From positions 55,659,762 to 55,723,761 of the forward strand of contig CM042142.1 of NCBI GenBank assembly GCA_023376005.1: a stretch of 64,000 nt of DNA. The letters are read 5' to 3'. A model generated the notes under the pieces. That model worked only from the letters and a program-made list of their open reading frames with translations. It was not told the origin of the DNA and made no database searches. This document shows positions 13,391 through 25,600 of this stretch, one piece after another; positions within the stretch are counted from its first letter, which is position 1, and each line of letters opens with the position of its first letter. This DNA comes from Doryteuthis pealeii (Eukaryota; Mollusca; Cephalopoda; Myopsida; Loliginidae). Made by a program: the position numbers and the translations under genes.

Positions 13391-16300
13391 TAATGAAAAT
13401 TATTTCTTTCAGTTTATTGATACATGTGAAGTTAAGGATAAATATTACATGATGATTTCTATCCATTTGTTTATACATGTGAAGTTAATGAAAAATCGAA
13501 CATAAATTAGTTTCTACCAATATACTGATACACATTGAGTTAATGAAAATTATTTCTACCTGTTTGAAAACCAGACCCAAATATTTACCAAGAAACTATT
13601 TGCTTGCAAATCATATACACAAAAAGACATAATTTGGCATTGGATTGGCCACATGAGATATGCCATTAAACAAAATAACAAAAGAACCAAGATAAATTGT
13701 TTTCTTTAAAAAAATCATATATACATTAAAAAACAAGATGTGGCATTAAATAACCCACAAGAGTTGATATGCAATTAAACACCAAATACAAAACTGTTTC
13801 CTTTTCACAGAATTCAAGTTGAGTGTTAAAATTTGCCCTGTTATTACTCTCTCCAAGCTTGCATGGGCTGCCAATCTCTTTAATGTATGCCCCCCCCCCC
13901 AACTACACCAATACAAGTTAGTTTTCCATAACTGGTAACAAAAATCCATTCAGCTGTTATTCTTGTAACAAAGGGTCTGGAAATGTTTTAGCTTTTTAAA
14001 AATTATTTTATTTATTATTGGCCCACTGCATTATCAACTGAAATAGTGAATATGCTTGGTCACTTCAAGGTTTTCTTTCACTAATCCAGTATCCTTTTTC
14101 TTTTTTTCTTATTAGTAAGATACAGGTTGCAACTGGTCATGCTTCTGACAGTCACTGGTAACACAAAAACTCTAACTACTAATTTAATCTGGCATCTTTC
14201 CATGAGAAAGTTTTGTGATACATTACAAATAGATGCAGTATTGCTTGTCAGTTATCTCAATACACCTTGGACTAATATATGAATATTTTTCTGCAGAGTA
14301 CATAAAGACTGTTACCTGATTTTTTTTTTTTTTTTTTTTTTAATTAAAAAAAAATTATTTTTAATAGGGATTTCAAGTGATCACTGTAATATTTTATTAT
14401 GTAATGATGATGACAAAGAAAGGATTTTTTTAAAGTTAATTCCAAAAATATAATCCTTCAATTTGTTTTGTAATCAAAATTTCTATCAATGTAAACCTAT
14501 TGTTTAAATTTAATTGGATTTCTCAACACCTATTTCAGCTTCTTTAAACATAGACAATTCAATTGTTCTTCTAGCAGGACACAATTCACACCACTTATTT
14601 AACCTATAGTATTTTGATTTCAAATTACATTTTCACAATAGTCTTCTAATCTGCATTAATATCTGCCCTCAGCAATATCAATTTAACATTTTGGTGAATT
14701 TGACACATGCATACTAACACTGTATACACCTGCTATACATACTGTCACACACTCTTTCCTTTTGATTTAAGTTAACAAAACTTAAAGAAGCCAATTTCAG
14801 AGTCATTTCAATGTTTGTAACGTGTATATATTCCCTCCTAATTCTTCAGGTGTAACTATTTTCGTTCCTGAATTTTTTTTTCCATCATTTCTGATAAACA
14901 CAATGTCTTTGTTCCCTGGGCACATTTGGCCAAATTCATCATGTTCATAAAAGATTTTAATTTTTACTCCTAGTATATAAGATTATGGTTTGCCTCTCCT
15001 GTATTTATTTATTTATGCATTTATTTATTTTTTTTTTTAATACCTCGTTATCCTTTCTCTGCTTTTAATTTTGTTAGTTTTTTAACCATTCTAATAGAAC
15101 CTCCCAAATTCTTTTGCTGTCTTTATAGACCAACTGATAGTTTCCATATTTATGATTTGCAGTTTCTGTTCTTTGATTCCTTGGTTTTACTTACCATTTA
15201 TATATTTACAATGCATCATAATCTTGCTAAATTTGGCTCTTCTGACTTGTACATGCACTGATTAACCCACATCTCTTAACACCTGCTATTTGCTGTGCAA
15301 TGGTTTGTCCAAAATCATTATTACTTATCATATATAATGTACATTTCCTAATGGATCATTTAGAACAATTGATATAAAAACAGCAGAAATTGTCAAGACT
15401 GTACAAAACAGAATGTGTGGTTAGAAATATATCCTCAGCACATAAAGTAAAGGGCTAGATTAGGGAAAAAAAAACATCAGTTCAACATTAAGTACTTCTT
15501 GAAAATTAATTGGATCACCCTTGAAGCCCAGACTGCCTTTCAGACTAAAAAAAAAAAAGAAAAAAATGATCAAAGTCAGGACAAGATCTGATATGTTTGT
15601 GTGGGGATTATTTATCTACTTGATGTGAAATGACTTGTTATATAAAAATAAGGTTTTGTTTGATTTTAAAAATAGAATGAATAAACCTAATAACCTATAT
15701 CATTTGTTGTTTCCAAGCATTTTTTAAAACTTGGACCTAGAACTATTTGGTTAACACTATCAGGAAAATGGATGCATAAATAAAGCAAGAGAATAGTTTT
15801 TGAAATTTATTGTCTAAAATTAGTGTTTATATAACATTGCATAATAGTGTTATTTAAGGATTTTTCCTTTTCTTTAATGAAATATATTTTTAGATTTATA
15901 TTTTTATTTAACATCTTAAAATTTAAGGTATCTAACTGGATTTTATTTATTCATTTTATCATGAGTTCTGTTGTATGAAGGTAACTGTTTTAAAATTAGA
16001 TCTGTCTTTCCTTCTTTCCAACAAATATCTGCTTTGGATGACTTTATTTCTCCATCTTCTTTACTTCCTTTTTATTTTTTTATTTAAATATTTGAGCAAA
16101 GACACCTCTGTTATCAAATAATTTAGATGTTGGATCATCAAGTAACTGTTGATATATGTGCACACTGCTCTGCTATTAAGAATTTGATGGCTTCTCCTGA
16201 ACACTCATCACACCTGTAATCAAAGTCGCATCTTGACGACAACAGCAGCACTCGGTGGGGTTCCTAGATTTGTAACCTAAATGATAGGTTTCCTTAGTTG

Positions 16301-17032
16301 CACTCTATTATTTGACTGCACACCTACTTTACAATACAAGAGTCCAAACTTTTGTTTATTCTTTCTTTCCAGTTTAATTTTTTTCCTTTTTTTTTTTTTT
16401 TTTTTTTTTTAAGAAAGTTATTTTTTCTTACTTTTCTTATCTTTTGGTATGTATTAACTCTTAACTTCCCAGAAGCAATTCTAGGTCCAAACCCATCTGT
16501 TCCCATAAGGATTTGGTAAAAAACAGCTAAAAATGGGTCTGTACATTCAAAAGCTCATAGTATTGTTATTTGTGAACAGATTGTTGTAAAAATAGGCAGA
16601 CTTGCAGAAAACAATTTCTTCCTCGTTGTTATAAAGTTGTTTGCACTGAAAATGATTTTGCACACGCGTAGTTATGGAACAATTACATAATGATAGGTAA
16701 AAAAAACAGGTATACCCAATAAAGATGCTGAAAAAAAACATTTTAAAACACTTTAATAGAAATACTTTACATGGAATTAGTTACAGAAATGACCGTACAA
16801 ACATCACTGACATCAGTGCATCTCCTCTGTGAAAAATCAACAGGTAAAAAGACAGGTGTCTGAGGTATTTTTTCATATTAAAAAAAGAGAAAATTTGCAC
16901 TATATATCCAATGATTCTGCACTAAATGAGGTTCAGCAATATTACAGTTCATATTTTCTACATCTACATATTATTAGAATAGAAAAAAGCTATTACATTC
17001 TACTCAGGTGAGTTCTAGAGTAATGGTTCAAT

Positions 17033-17262
17033 TTTTTATGGTATTACCATTTGTCAAAATATTCACTTGGCGTCAGTTTTCACACCAAGTTGATTTAAAT
17101 TTTTTAAACCGAAAGAAAAATCAGAAAAAAAAAATCTAAATTTCAGAAATTCACAGATAATAATAATGAATAAAATTTACCTGTAATTCGGCAAATGAAG
17201 GACTCCCATTCGGAAAAGTATTCCGACGTACGCGCGTATTTCAGCTGCGCACGTGGTAATAA
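17033..17262 (-). pseudogene. internally deleted, rearranged piggyBac copy
   Basis: Bases 17033-17092 match 18060-18122 of the neighbouring piggyBac (coding for the NRRQVN..TANTIKN segment). Bases 17095-17262 match 18785-18965 (intron plus the end of exon 1) almost base for base, including the GT splice donor. The intervening coding sequence, with the first two catalytic Asp blocks, is missing. At its right edge the two copies diverge at a 13 bp inverted repeat (17247-17259 / 17279-17291, gcgcacgtggtaa) within which a short segment appears inverted relative to the full copy. The copy cannot encode a transposase. Confidence 0.7.
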
Positions 17263-17521
17263 AACGCTGTTAATTTTTTTACCACGTGCGCAATATTTTA
17301 AAACGTCAATAAAAAAAATGGAAAATTAACTTTTTAATTTTTTTTTACGTTTAATATAAAGAACAATTCCAAGTTTGTGTTTAAAAAAAAAGGAAAAACA
17401 AATTTCTGTTACATAAAACCTAATTTTTTTTATTTTAAAGTAAATTCCCAATCTTTGACAGGTGAGTTCTCAAGTGTTCAAGGAAAACTTGATAAAACAA
17501 TTCTTACCTATTTACTTCAAC

Positions 17522-19345
17522 TTACTGTTGAAAATTATGGAATTGTCCGAAGCATCCATTATCTTTACACAATGTAACGCCACATCGCTTGCATTCCCAC
17601 GAGCTTTGAATTTTGTTTCCATTCGCAGTCCTTTTTGTTCCCTTGGCGCAAACAACGCAGACACGTTTTCCTCTCGTCGTTTCTATCCTGGTTGGCTGGT
17701 GTTGTACGGGTTTCTTTAGAATCGGGGATGGTACTCCAGTGGCAGCTTTCCTTTTCCGGGAAGTGTGTCCATTTATTAGCCCTTTTGCAACTGCTCGCTG
17801 GAAATCCATGCGAGAAATTCGCCTTTGTCGTGGTCCTCCAGGGGCTTCAGTGTACAGGATGTATGCATTAATTGCAGACACATCCAAAATGAACCAGAAC
17901 AGGTACTTCCACCATTTTCTAGCCTTAGTGGCAATTTTGTAATAATGCCTTAGCTGGTCATTTTTGTCCAGACCGTTAAAGTTGTTGGTGTATTCTATAA
18001 CCGCTATGGGCTTTTCATATGTCAAATCGGCACCGCCACCTTTCCTTTTCCTTGTAACGGTCCTATTTTTTATGGTATTAGCAGTTGTCAAAAGATTCAC
18101 TTGGCGTCGGTTTTCACACCAAGTGATGGCTGTCAATTTACCCTTTTGAAATTTTTTCATTTCACCGGTATTTTGTCAATTTAGAATGTTTAAACGCATA
18201 AGGTAATCCCTGACGGTTCCTTCGGATGGTACCACAGGCATATGTCTTTTCCTTAAATAAATCTTCCATCAACGGTACCGACGTAAAAAAATTGTCGAAG
18301 TATATATGATGATTTTTCCCATAATAATTACGGGCCAGTTCTGTAACAACATATGTACCAAGTGGCACTGTCCTATCGGGATATGAGTCCTTGCCGGTAT
18401 ATATATCAAAATCTAACAAATAATAGGAGTCTGAATCAGCAATTCCCCATGCTTTGAAGCCCCACTTTGTCGGTTTATTCGGCATATACTGCAGAAAAGA
18501 ATTCCTGCCCGTGAATTTAATCATTCCCTCGTCGATACTGAGGGTTTTGGGGCTCGTAATGGTACCTAAATTGTCTTTTAGCATTTTGAATGACTGGGCG
18601 AATTTTATGTAGTTTATCATGCTGAGGGCTGGTACTTGGAGGGTTCGTCGAAGAATCATTCAGATGAAAATACCTCGTTAATTCATCGTATCGATTACGG
18701 GGCATTATCTTAGCAATTGAACTAATTCTTAAATCATCATCTTTACTCCAATAACACCTGAAAAAGTATTAAAGTTCATTTTAATTTTTTTTAAACCGAA
18801 AGAAAAATCAGAAGAAAAAAAAATCGAGAAAGAAAAAAAATCTAAATTTCAGAAATTCACACATAATAATAATGAATAAAATTTACCTGTAATTCGGCAA
18901 ATGAATGACTCCCATTCGGAAAAGTATTCCGATATACGCGCGTATTTCAGCTGCGCACGTGGGAATAAAATTAACAGCATTTTTTTGTCTCGCGTATAAA
19001 TTTGTTTGAAAAGCAATTTCTTCAAACAAATTTAGTGGAAATAGCTGACAAAAATATTCAAAGGGGTGTAGCATCAAGTCCTAATGGGTGTGTAGGACCA
19101 ACGAAACTTGTGAATTCTGATGGTCTCGTTGGTTCAACAACATTTTCGCTCCATTCGTCGGGTTCCGTAAAAATTTCGTCGTCATCTTCTAATTCAGAAA
19201 AATCTGATAAGTCAGAAGTATTAACACTCGAAAAAGAAATATCGCTTTGAGCATCAATTCCGAAGTCTGTCTCTTCCCATAAAAGATTATCTTCGGAAAA
19301 ACCTTCGAAAGTATAAGTATTTTCAGCGGCCATCTCCAAAATCAA
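17522..19345 (-). pseudogene. piggyBac-family transposase, intron-containing, three frameshifts
   Basis: Cut-and-paste DDD transposase of the piggyBac superfamily (DDE_Tnp_1_7 type). On the minus strand, exon 1 (19345-18887) starts MILEMAAENTY with an acidic N-terminal region and ends at HLPNYR. Exon 2 (18757-17522) carries the catalytic blocks SIDEGMIKF, HIYFDNFFTS and NGLDKNDQLRHYY, consistent with the three Asp residues of the family. It ends in a Cys-rich zinc-binding domain (CVVCAKG...CKRCGV..CKDNGCFGQFH) typical of piggyBac C-termini. Three apparent single-base insertions shift the frame: in a C run near 19063, in an A run near 18575, and near 18168. No in-frame nonsense mutations were noticed otherwise, so the copy is young, or the shifts are assembly indels. 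I could not identify TTAA-flanked terminal repeats with confidence. All plus-strand ORFs here are antisense shadows. Confidence 0.88.
18758..18886 (-). other. 129 nt GT-AG intron inside the piggyBac gene
   Basis: On the minus strand the donor is CAG|GTAAAT at 18887/18886 and the acceptor TTTTTCAG| ends at 18758. Splicing joins HLPNYR to CYWSKDDDLR with an intact frame, and the intron is AT-rich with the expected pyrimidine tract. The intron sequence is also retained in the deleted copy at 17.1 kb, so that copy arose from genomic DNA and not from a spliced transcript. Confidence 0.75.
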
Positions 19346-20469
19346 AAATGCGAGGGAAAATATCGGTGTTGTCTAGACAAAATCTTCGTTTAAAAAGAAA
19401 GAAATCAATAGTTAACCGGAAATAAATTATTTATGAAGTGACCACGGTTATTTCCCTTGCTTAAAAACTATTGAAAAATACTTTTTAATGGGTTTTTTAC
19501 AAATATATATATGAAAACGAGCGGACCCACCTTCATTCGTAATCACCATTTTTTTAAAAATTCAAGACCATAAATTTTCTTCGTTTTTTTGTAAAAAAAA
19601 AAATAGTTTAAAAAAGACAGATAAATATTTTAAAACCAAAATAGATACATTATAAAATGAACAGTTGCATAAAAGGATTTTAAAAATAATTTTAAATCGA
19701 TTTTTTATGAATGTATCTGAAAACGGACGGTTTTTTTTTTTTAATTTTCTATTTTCGTTTTTTTTTTTGTAATTCGAGTAGATAAACACCTCTGTTCTTT
19801 GGGAATAATTATTTTAAAAAGACAGAAAAATATTCCAGACGAGAAATTAACCTTTCTGTAACAAACATACTTCTTTTCCTGGATTAAAAATGTTGAAAAT
19901 GTGAGTTTTAATTGAATTTAACAGTGTATATGAACCGAGAACGCTTTATGGCGTTCTGGGAATGGAAAAATATTTTTTTCTCGTCGTTTCATGGCGTTTC
20001 AGGACGTTAAAAGTTAATGCTTGTGTTGGATAGATGTCCAAATTTAGAAAAGTTTTGTAATATTTTTTTCTTTTTTTTTTTTTTTCTTTCAATTTTTTTC
20101 TGTCATTCCTCTTTTTCTCTCCTGGATTTTTAAGGTTTACATTACCTACTTTTTGATATTGTAAACAATTTTTTTTATTTTTTTATTTCAAGATCTACTT
20201 TATCCATATCCTTGGCAAAATTTAAACTATCATCTATATGAAACTTGAATTGTGCAAGGAAGATGAGTGAAACTAAATAGAATAAATAAAAAATTTAAAA
20301 AAATGTATGATTAGGGTAATAAAATGCAGATATATCATGCATACTCAGCTTTCATTGTCTATATTCTTACAAATGGCAGGTTTCTGCTTCATTGTAAGCT
20401 CCATGACCCTTCATCATTGGTTATGTACAAATTTGGCAGGGATTTTTTTTATGGTCAGTTGGTTGGCAA

Positions 20470-20680
20470 AGTTTAATTTCAAACTCAGTTTTTCTAATAG
20501 ACCAATTGCCTTACTAAAGCTCACCCAGTTTGTCCTATTTATCGATAACTGGTGAGAGAAAATATGATTTCATGCCTTTCTCAAGGACATTAGTGTAAAA
20601 TGAAATGCAAACTACCTCATTCAGGATTTGAACTTGGCTCACCAGGTCCATTTCTCACAACAATACCCACTTGCACCCTC
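20470..20680 (-). mobile_element. SINE family A, 3' truncated and diverged
   Basis: Matches the inner body and the head of family A in reverse ('tatttatcgataactgg', 'atgcctttctcaaggacatt', 'caggatttgaacttgg'). The family 3' end is not recognisable. Confidence 0.6.
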
Positions 20681-21006
20681 ATTCAAACAGATTTTTGCTT
20701 GTGTCTGATAAATTCATCAAAGTTAATATAGATTGTAATAAATACATTGAAGGTACTTTCCATCCCTAACTAATTCAATGTCAGTAAATTTATTGGCAGG
20801 TTTTTTTTTTTATCATGGTAAATACATTGCCAAACATTATTGATACATTCTATTTTTAGATGGAATCTCTCATTTTGCTGCATCCATTTGCATCAATTGA
20901 ATCATTTTTAATCTGAATCTTCAACTTGAGGATCATAAAAGGAACCACTCCATTCTAGCTGCTATAGAGGAGTAGGAATTTATTCATTTAAATCCGTTGT
21001 TAATTA

Positions 21007-21266
21007 TTTACCAACGAGTAGGATGTGACACAAGATAAATTTCTTAAGTTGAGTTTAACAGGTTTGGATTCAGTTTTCCTCCTCCTAGACTAGTTACCTA
21101 GCCATGGTTAAAGAGCCCACTCTGCCCTACTATTTACCCATACCAGGAAGTAGAGTAGTTGGATGCATCCCTTTCTCAAGGTTATTAGCACTGTGAAATG
21201 CAAACAGCCTTGTCCAGGATTTGAACTAGAGTCGATGAGCCTATTTCCATTAAACCACGCACCTCC
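21007..21266 (-). mobile_element. SINE family A, near full length
   Basis: In reverse it shows 3' end, body ('tggttacctagccatggtta' with small changes), B box in 'caggatttgaactagagtcg' and head ending 'ccacgcacctcc'. Few indels. Confidence 0.8.
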
Positions 21267-21375
21267 ACAGTTATTAAATCATATATTAAATCAATTTTGA
21301 TTGTTGTGATCTACATATTTTGTCCATGAATTTAAGAATTAAAAATTCAACCATCAGAATGGCTCTCCAGTACAA

Positions 21376-21654
21376 ATGAATGAATTGAGGGAAAAAAACA
21401 ACAACCCGATAGTAATCATTTGTTGGTCAGAGATTGTATTTGTGTCAGCCTTAGATGTAGTTAATTCTTTTAAATATTTATATAACAATAATGGGTTTCC
21501 TGAAGCCGATCAAGTCTTGGATTATGTAGAAGATAATAGATTGGACACTCGGAGTGGACATCAACTTCCCTTTGATCATGTACTTTGGAATTGTTTTGCT
21601 ACAGCCCAGAAAAGTGCTTCTGAAACTGACCGTTCTTGTAACAGCTGGCATTAG
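21376..21654 (+). pseudogene. possible MULE-type transposase fragment
   Basis: A 92-codon ORF without introns or neighbours. Residues around 24-55 (DVVNSFKYLYNN...EADQVLDYVEDN) recall the segment of FLYWCH/MULE-type transposases with the pattern 'V..AFE.L......A..VLDYFEDT'. No DDE residues are present and the surrounding sequence shows no terminal repeats. It could equally be a chance ORF; I would not treat it as a host gene. Confidence 0.3.
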
Positions 21655-22130
21655 CAGATTGATTGGAGCATTTGATCTTATGATCTGGAAATTTAAAGAA
21701 ATGTTGAAAAAAGGAACATAGAAGAAAGGAACTGTATATCACAAAGGGCAGAAATTTTACATGGTAAAAAGAAATATAAATATAGTGCATTGGAAATTAA
21801 ACATGGAAATATGATAATTGTGAAATACTCTATTATTTAAGAGGTATTGCTCATAATTTGCCATTTTAGAATGTATCTCTGTTCTTCTAAGATTACGGTC
21901 AATTTTCACTGAAAGCACCAGTTCCTGCGAGATCACTGAAGTTAAGCTGCAATAACAGTAGGTACTATAAACAACCGGATATCAAAATTACTTGATTCAG
22001 CATGAAATGACTCGAAAGGGGTTGTTGTGCCATAAAACAAAATGACTAACCATCTTCTTCCGATTTAAAAATAGTGTAATTTTTCAGTGAGTGGAGGGGG
22101 TATTCTATTTCTAAAAGTAACTTGTATTTG

Positions 22131-22131
<1 letters not shown>

Positions 22132-22192
<61 letters not shown>
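22132..22192. repeat. (AT)n microsatellite
   Basis: About 30 AT units, with poly(T) at 22246-22267. Both are in the intron close to the acceptor. Confidence 0.95.
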
Positions 22193-22194
<2 letters not shown>

Positions 22195-22581
22195 TATCAA
22201 TATTTTTTTCTTTATATTTTAGTTTCAGTGTTGAATTAATTGCATTTTTTTTTTTTTTTTTTTTTTTCTCTCTCAATTTAGTAAAAACCTAACACTTAAC
22301 CAACAGTATACTTGCACATGATGGAATTACTTGGCAATGTATTTATTGTGATATAATTAACTTCAATGAATTTAATTTGCATATTCCCGTGTATATATAT
22401 TTTCTTTCAAAATTTAGAGGCTAGTTGATAAATTTGAAACGGTGGTAGTGAAATTTTAGTATACCTATGTAAAACTGACTATAATTTTAAAAAAACTTTT
22501 TTATTTAGATACTATTAATTAAAAACAATCTTTTTCTATGTTGATGCTTTTTTTGTTGTTGTTTTAAGTCATAGTATATTT

Positions 22582-22599
22582 AATTTTCTCCTCTTTCAG
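22582..22599 (+). promoter_or_regulatory. 3' splice acceptor of the terminal exon
   Basis: The tract ttttctcctctttcag ends at 22599. The exon continues GAACTCAAG then ATGG, a favourable start context (A at -3 relative position, G at +4). Confidence 0.6.
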
Positions 22600-22608
22600 G
22601 AACTCAAG

Positions 22609-23307
22609 ATGGCTGCTAATACGTGCTACTGCTGCAAAGATAAGGTGAAGTCCAAGTCAAATGATGAGATGGACTTGGATGAAGCCTTGAACGAACTGGG
22701 AATGCTGAGTACTGTCACAGAAAGTCGAAAACAATATTTGAGAGAAAAACAATCTTCTTCTCGTCTTACCAGGCTTTACAAAAACACTGACAACCGTCAA
22801 CAGGGTAGAAAAAACAATTTTGAAGTGATCCACTTCAATCCTCAATACATTACCAAAGTGACCATTGGCTCCAATCAGCCTTCACCAAGTATCTGGCTAC
22901 CAGATGCTTTCGAAGACAGCACTCTGGACTTTGGAAAAAATTATCGTAAATCACTTGAAAGCTTGGATACAGAGAAACGTGTAAGGCGATTAGAAAGATA
23001 CCGGCTTGGTAGAATTCGGCGTTTCCGTCGACCCTATGAAGTGCCGTGGCGTTTGATGGATCCAATGCCCAATTATTCTTCTCAAGACAGTGAAGATAGT
23101 TCGGAACTGCAGTCCAAATCCAACTCGTCATCACCAGTTAAATACACATCTGCATGCACTCTACCTAGATCGAGGTCTTTTGACAATCTAAATTTTGCTA
23201 TGTTAAAAATAGCTACTGACATTCTTGAAGAAACTAATTTTTCTTTATGCAAGCAAGAAATAGAAACAGTTTCAGCTAACATGAGAAATCTACAAGTTAC
23301 TGAATAA
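22609..23307 (+). CDS. MACIR-like: MACIR/C5orf30-like protein (UNC119-binding family candidate)
   Basis: The only convincing host protein in the window: 232 codons, balanced codon use unlike the AT-rich surroundings, directly after a splice acceptor. Four short blocks occur in the same order as in vertebrate MACIR: SSRLTRLYKN (residues 50-59), FEVIHFNPQYI (71-81), RRPYEVP (140-146) and RSRSFDNLNFAML (188-199), followed by a C-terminal LQV tail. Vertebrate MACIR binds the lipid-cargo chaperone UNC119 and influences macrophage metabolism and ciliary trafficking; that role is not shown here. The N-terminus has a Cys cluster (CYCC, 6-9) and an acidic stretch (SNDEMDLDEALNELG, 17-31) that I do not know from MACIR. 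Residues 121-141 are Arg-rich and 155-175 Ser/Asp-rich. No signal peptide or membrane segment. Position 1 is the first Met of the exon, but the frame is open upstream, so the start may lie in an earlier exon. Confidence 0.6.
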   Translation: MAANTCYCCKDKVKSKSNDEMDLDEALNELGMLSTVTESRKQYLREKQSSSRLTRLYKNTDNRQQGRKNNFEVIHFNPQYITKVTIGSNQPSPSIWLPDAFEDSTLDFGKNYRKSLESLDTEKRVRRLERYRLGRIRRFRRPYEVPWRLMDPMPNYSSQDSEDSSELQSKSNSSSPVKYTSACTLPRSRSFDNLNFAMLKIATDILEETNFSLCKQEIETVSANMRNLQVTE

Positions 23308-25289
23308 CACCAGTACCTCCCATTTTTAATGTTGGGAGGATCCTAGGCTGACCACTTATATACATGCACACATACATATACACACATACATACATACATA
23401 TAAATCTTTAATACTCTAAAGAAGAAAAAATTCAAACAGTTTTGCCTTTTGACTTTAAATATTTTTTCATTAAATTTTTTACTGTCATTTGTCACTGAGA
23501 AAATAATTTTTTACTTTTTAGTTTTTTAATTGTATTTTTCTTACTTGAAGTGACCTCTCAGCGACCCAAGCTGAAACCTAAAAAAAATCTGATGACTTTT
23601 CACTATGTATATGAATATATGTGAATGGATTTAACATATCTATCATATATATATGTGATATATGTAAGTAAGCTTTTGTTTAAAAATGCTAATAAAAATG
23701 TTTTGTGAATTCAGTGCCTCATGCTGGAGAAATATGAAAATTGAAATAAAAAAAAAAAGAACATTCAAAAATCAACACTTGACACACTGTCTTGCCATTC
23801 CTACAACATTACAAGTTTATAGCTGTTGTTTTTCCCTTTTTTTTTTTTTTTTTTTTTTTTTTTCTAATGTTCAAACTTGTTGATAATCTAAAAGTATTTT
23901 CATTCTTGGCTGAAATAAATATCTGTAGAATGTATATCATGCTGTTTGCTTCCAATTATACCAATATTAATTTTTCTGTATTAGATACATACTCATTTTT
24001 TATTTAGTGGACAGTTTTAGTTATGAATCAATTCTTAGAATATTTTTAATTTATCAATTTTTTTTTAAAGTATTACTTTCATCGTAGTTTCTATTGCTTT
24101 ATTGCAACACCCAGGCTGTTCCATAATTGTTCATTTGTGGCATAGAATAAACCTTTAACAGGACTGACATCTTATATTCTTAGATGTCTACCTTTCCATG
24201 GCAACTACTTTACTGATTGGGCTACAAAAGCCAACCAACAGGAGTCATTCAAAATTAGCTATAGCAATCATAGTATGAAAATCAGGGAATTATGATAAAG
24301 CAAGAGAAATTAACTTGAAAGAAATACTAGCTAATAATTAGTAATTGACAATGCTCCATAGAAGAAATTCAAATACTATTGGATCTAATATTATTTGTGT
24401 TATTTAAACAAAGATGGTAGTGTATTTGCATTATAAAAATAAGCAATATAAATTTATGCCTAGATATATATGACTGCTGCTAGTTCGCTTTAATAATGAA
24501 ATCAATAATTCAGCTGCCATCAAATGGCGGTTTTCTAAGAATAAGGGATAGAAATTTAAGTCTGACCAGAGTTTAGTCTTTATTTTCATTTCATACTGCT
24601 TACTATCATGGAATAAAAACTCTGGGTGTAGTGTAAAAACAAAAAGAAAGCCTCTAAAATGAATACTAATAATCCTTGTGTATGTGTATATATTGAATGG
24701 ATGTCATCATAATGTAGATGGCAACTTGACAATTAAAAACATAAACAAAGTAACTGTTAAAAATCAAAACAAAACTCAGCATTCCTTGCATATGCTGCAG
24801 ATCTATGATAATGCATTTTATTTACTTCCGTTTGTTTTAATTAATTCTTCACAGTCCTGACGATCCACAGGGTAAACCTGGGTAGACATTCTGACTATAC
24901 AATTTTACTAAATTCATATTCATGACTTATAAGGTTAATTATTTTAATGACAGTCAAAGTTGCAACTTACTTGATATTTTTTCCTTCTCCGTAAAGTCAT
25001 CCTCTCCTCATAAACATATATCTATATCAAGACTAATTCTCAAGTAGTGATTTTCTAAATTTTTCCATTTGTTACCAAACTCTTAGAGTTCTGAACAAAT
25101 GCAGTAACAACTATTATATTATATGAACATTATTCTTTTTACTAAGGAGTCAAAAGTTTTGCAATATTTTAGTACACTGAATCAATTCAAGCTGTGGTTG
25201 GTGCATTGACATGTACATTGTTTCATTCCATGTGTGATTTGAACGCCAGACAGAGTAATGTACAGTACAGTCTAATTTGGAATTCTTAT
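23308..25289 (+). other. 3' UTR candidates and downstream non-coding DNA
   Basis: After the stop codon come a (CATA)n patch (23360-23401) and several AATAAA hexamers at 23691-23696, 23745-23750, 23914-23919 and 24146-24151, any of which could be the poly(A) signal. A poly(T) tract lies at 23837-23864. Beyond about 24.2 kb I see no gene or recognisable repeat. The true transcript end is not determinable from sequence alone. Confidence 0.45.
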
Positions 25290-25600
25290 GCTTTGTGTGT
25301 TTTGGATTGGATCATAATGCCATGAAAGCAACCAAAAACATTTGTGTGAAAGGTGAAGGCAGAGTTGATCACGGTAATAACCAGTGGCTTAAAAGAATTT
25401 TACTTGACCATCGAGCAAGAAGCTCGATGGTCAAGTCGGCTTAAATCTGTGGATTTCAAAGGTGTGATCAAACCCATTGTGGCAAGTACGGAGAGTATCA
25501 TGCAATCTTGGTATTTAACAGTCTAGCATCATTTGTCACCTACACAATCTTGGCAAAAGCACCTGGAGCTGCTGAATAGTACCTCACATTACCAAAATAT
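25290..25600 (+). pseudogene. mariner transposase N-terminal relic
   Basis: The frame starting near 25322 reads MKATKNICVKGEGRVDHGN then WLKRI, and later frames give LHNLGKSTW and VPHITK. These correspond in order to the N-terminal helix-turn-helix region of animal mariner transposases (pattern AARNIC...GEG....R..W...F, then HLH..GKV...WVPHEL). Several frameshifts and stops make it a dead fragment, and the catalytic domain is absent. A short inverted repeat (catcgagc / gctcgatg) at about 25409-25430 lies within it. Confidence 0.5.

Larger units (their letters stand above)
19..22599 (+). other. long intron of the MACIR-like gene (inferred)
   Basis: Between the donor at 19 and the acceptor at 22598-22599 I see no conserved coding exon on the plus strand. 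The sequence is AT-rich unique DNA with homopolymers, interrupted by SINEs, a mariner relic, two piggyBac copies and (AT)n arrays, all listed separately. The stretches 19-3144, 3460-4917, 5141-8091, 8144-9448, 9562-11139, 11346-13244, 13391-17032 and 19346-20469 show nothing further that I can name. The single-intron model is an inference; RNA-seq junctions would settle it. Confidence 0.4.

Noticed and set aside
17462..18149. Several plus-strand ORFs over the piggyBac gene
   Set aside because: Antisense shadows of the transposase.
22657..23282. Minus-strand ORFs over the MACIR-like exon
   Set aside because: Antisense shadows of the better supported plus-strand gene.
25400..25435. Hairpin catcgagc/gctcgatg as a regulatory RNA
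   Set aside because: Lies inside the mariner relic and is short; no further support.
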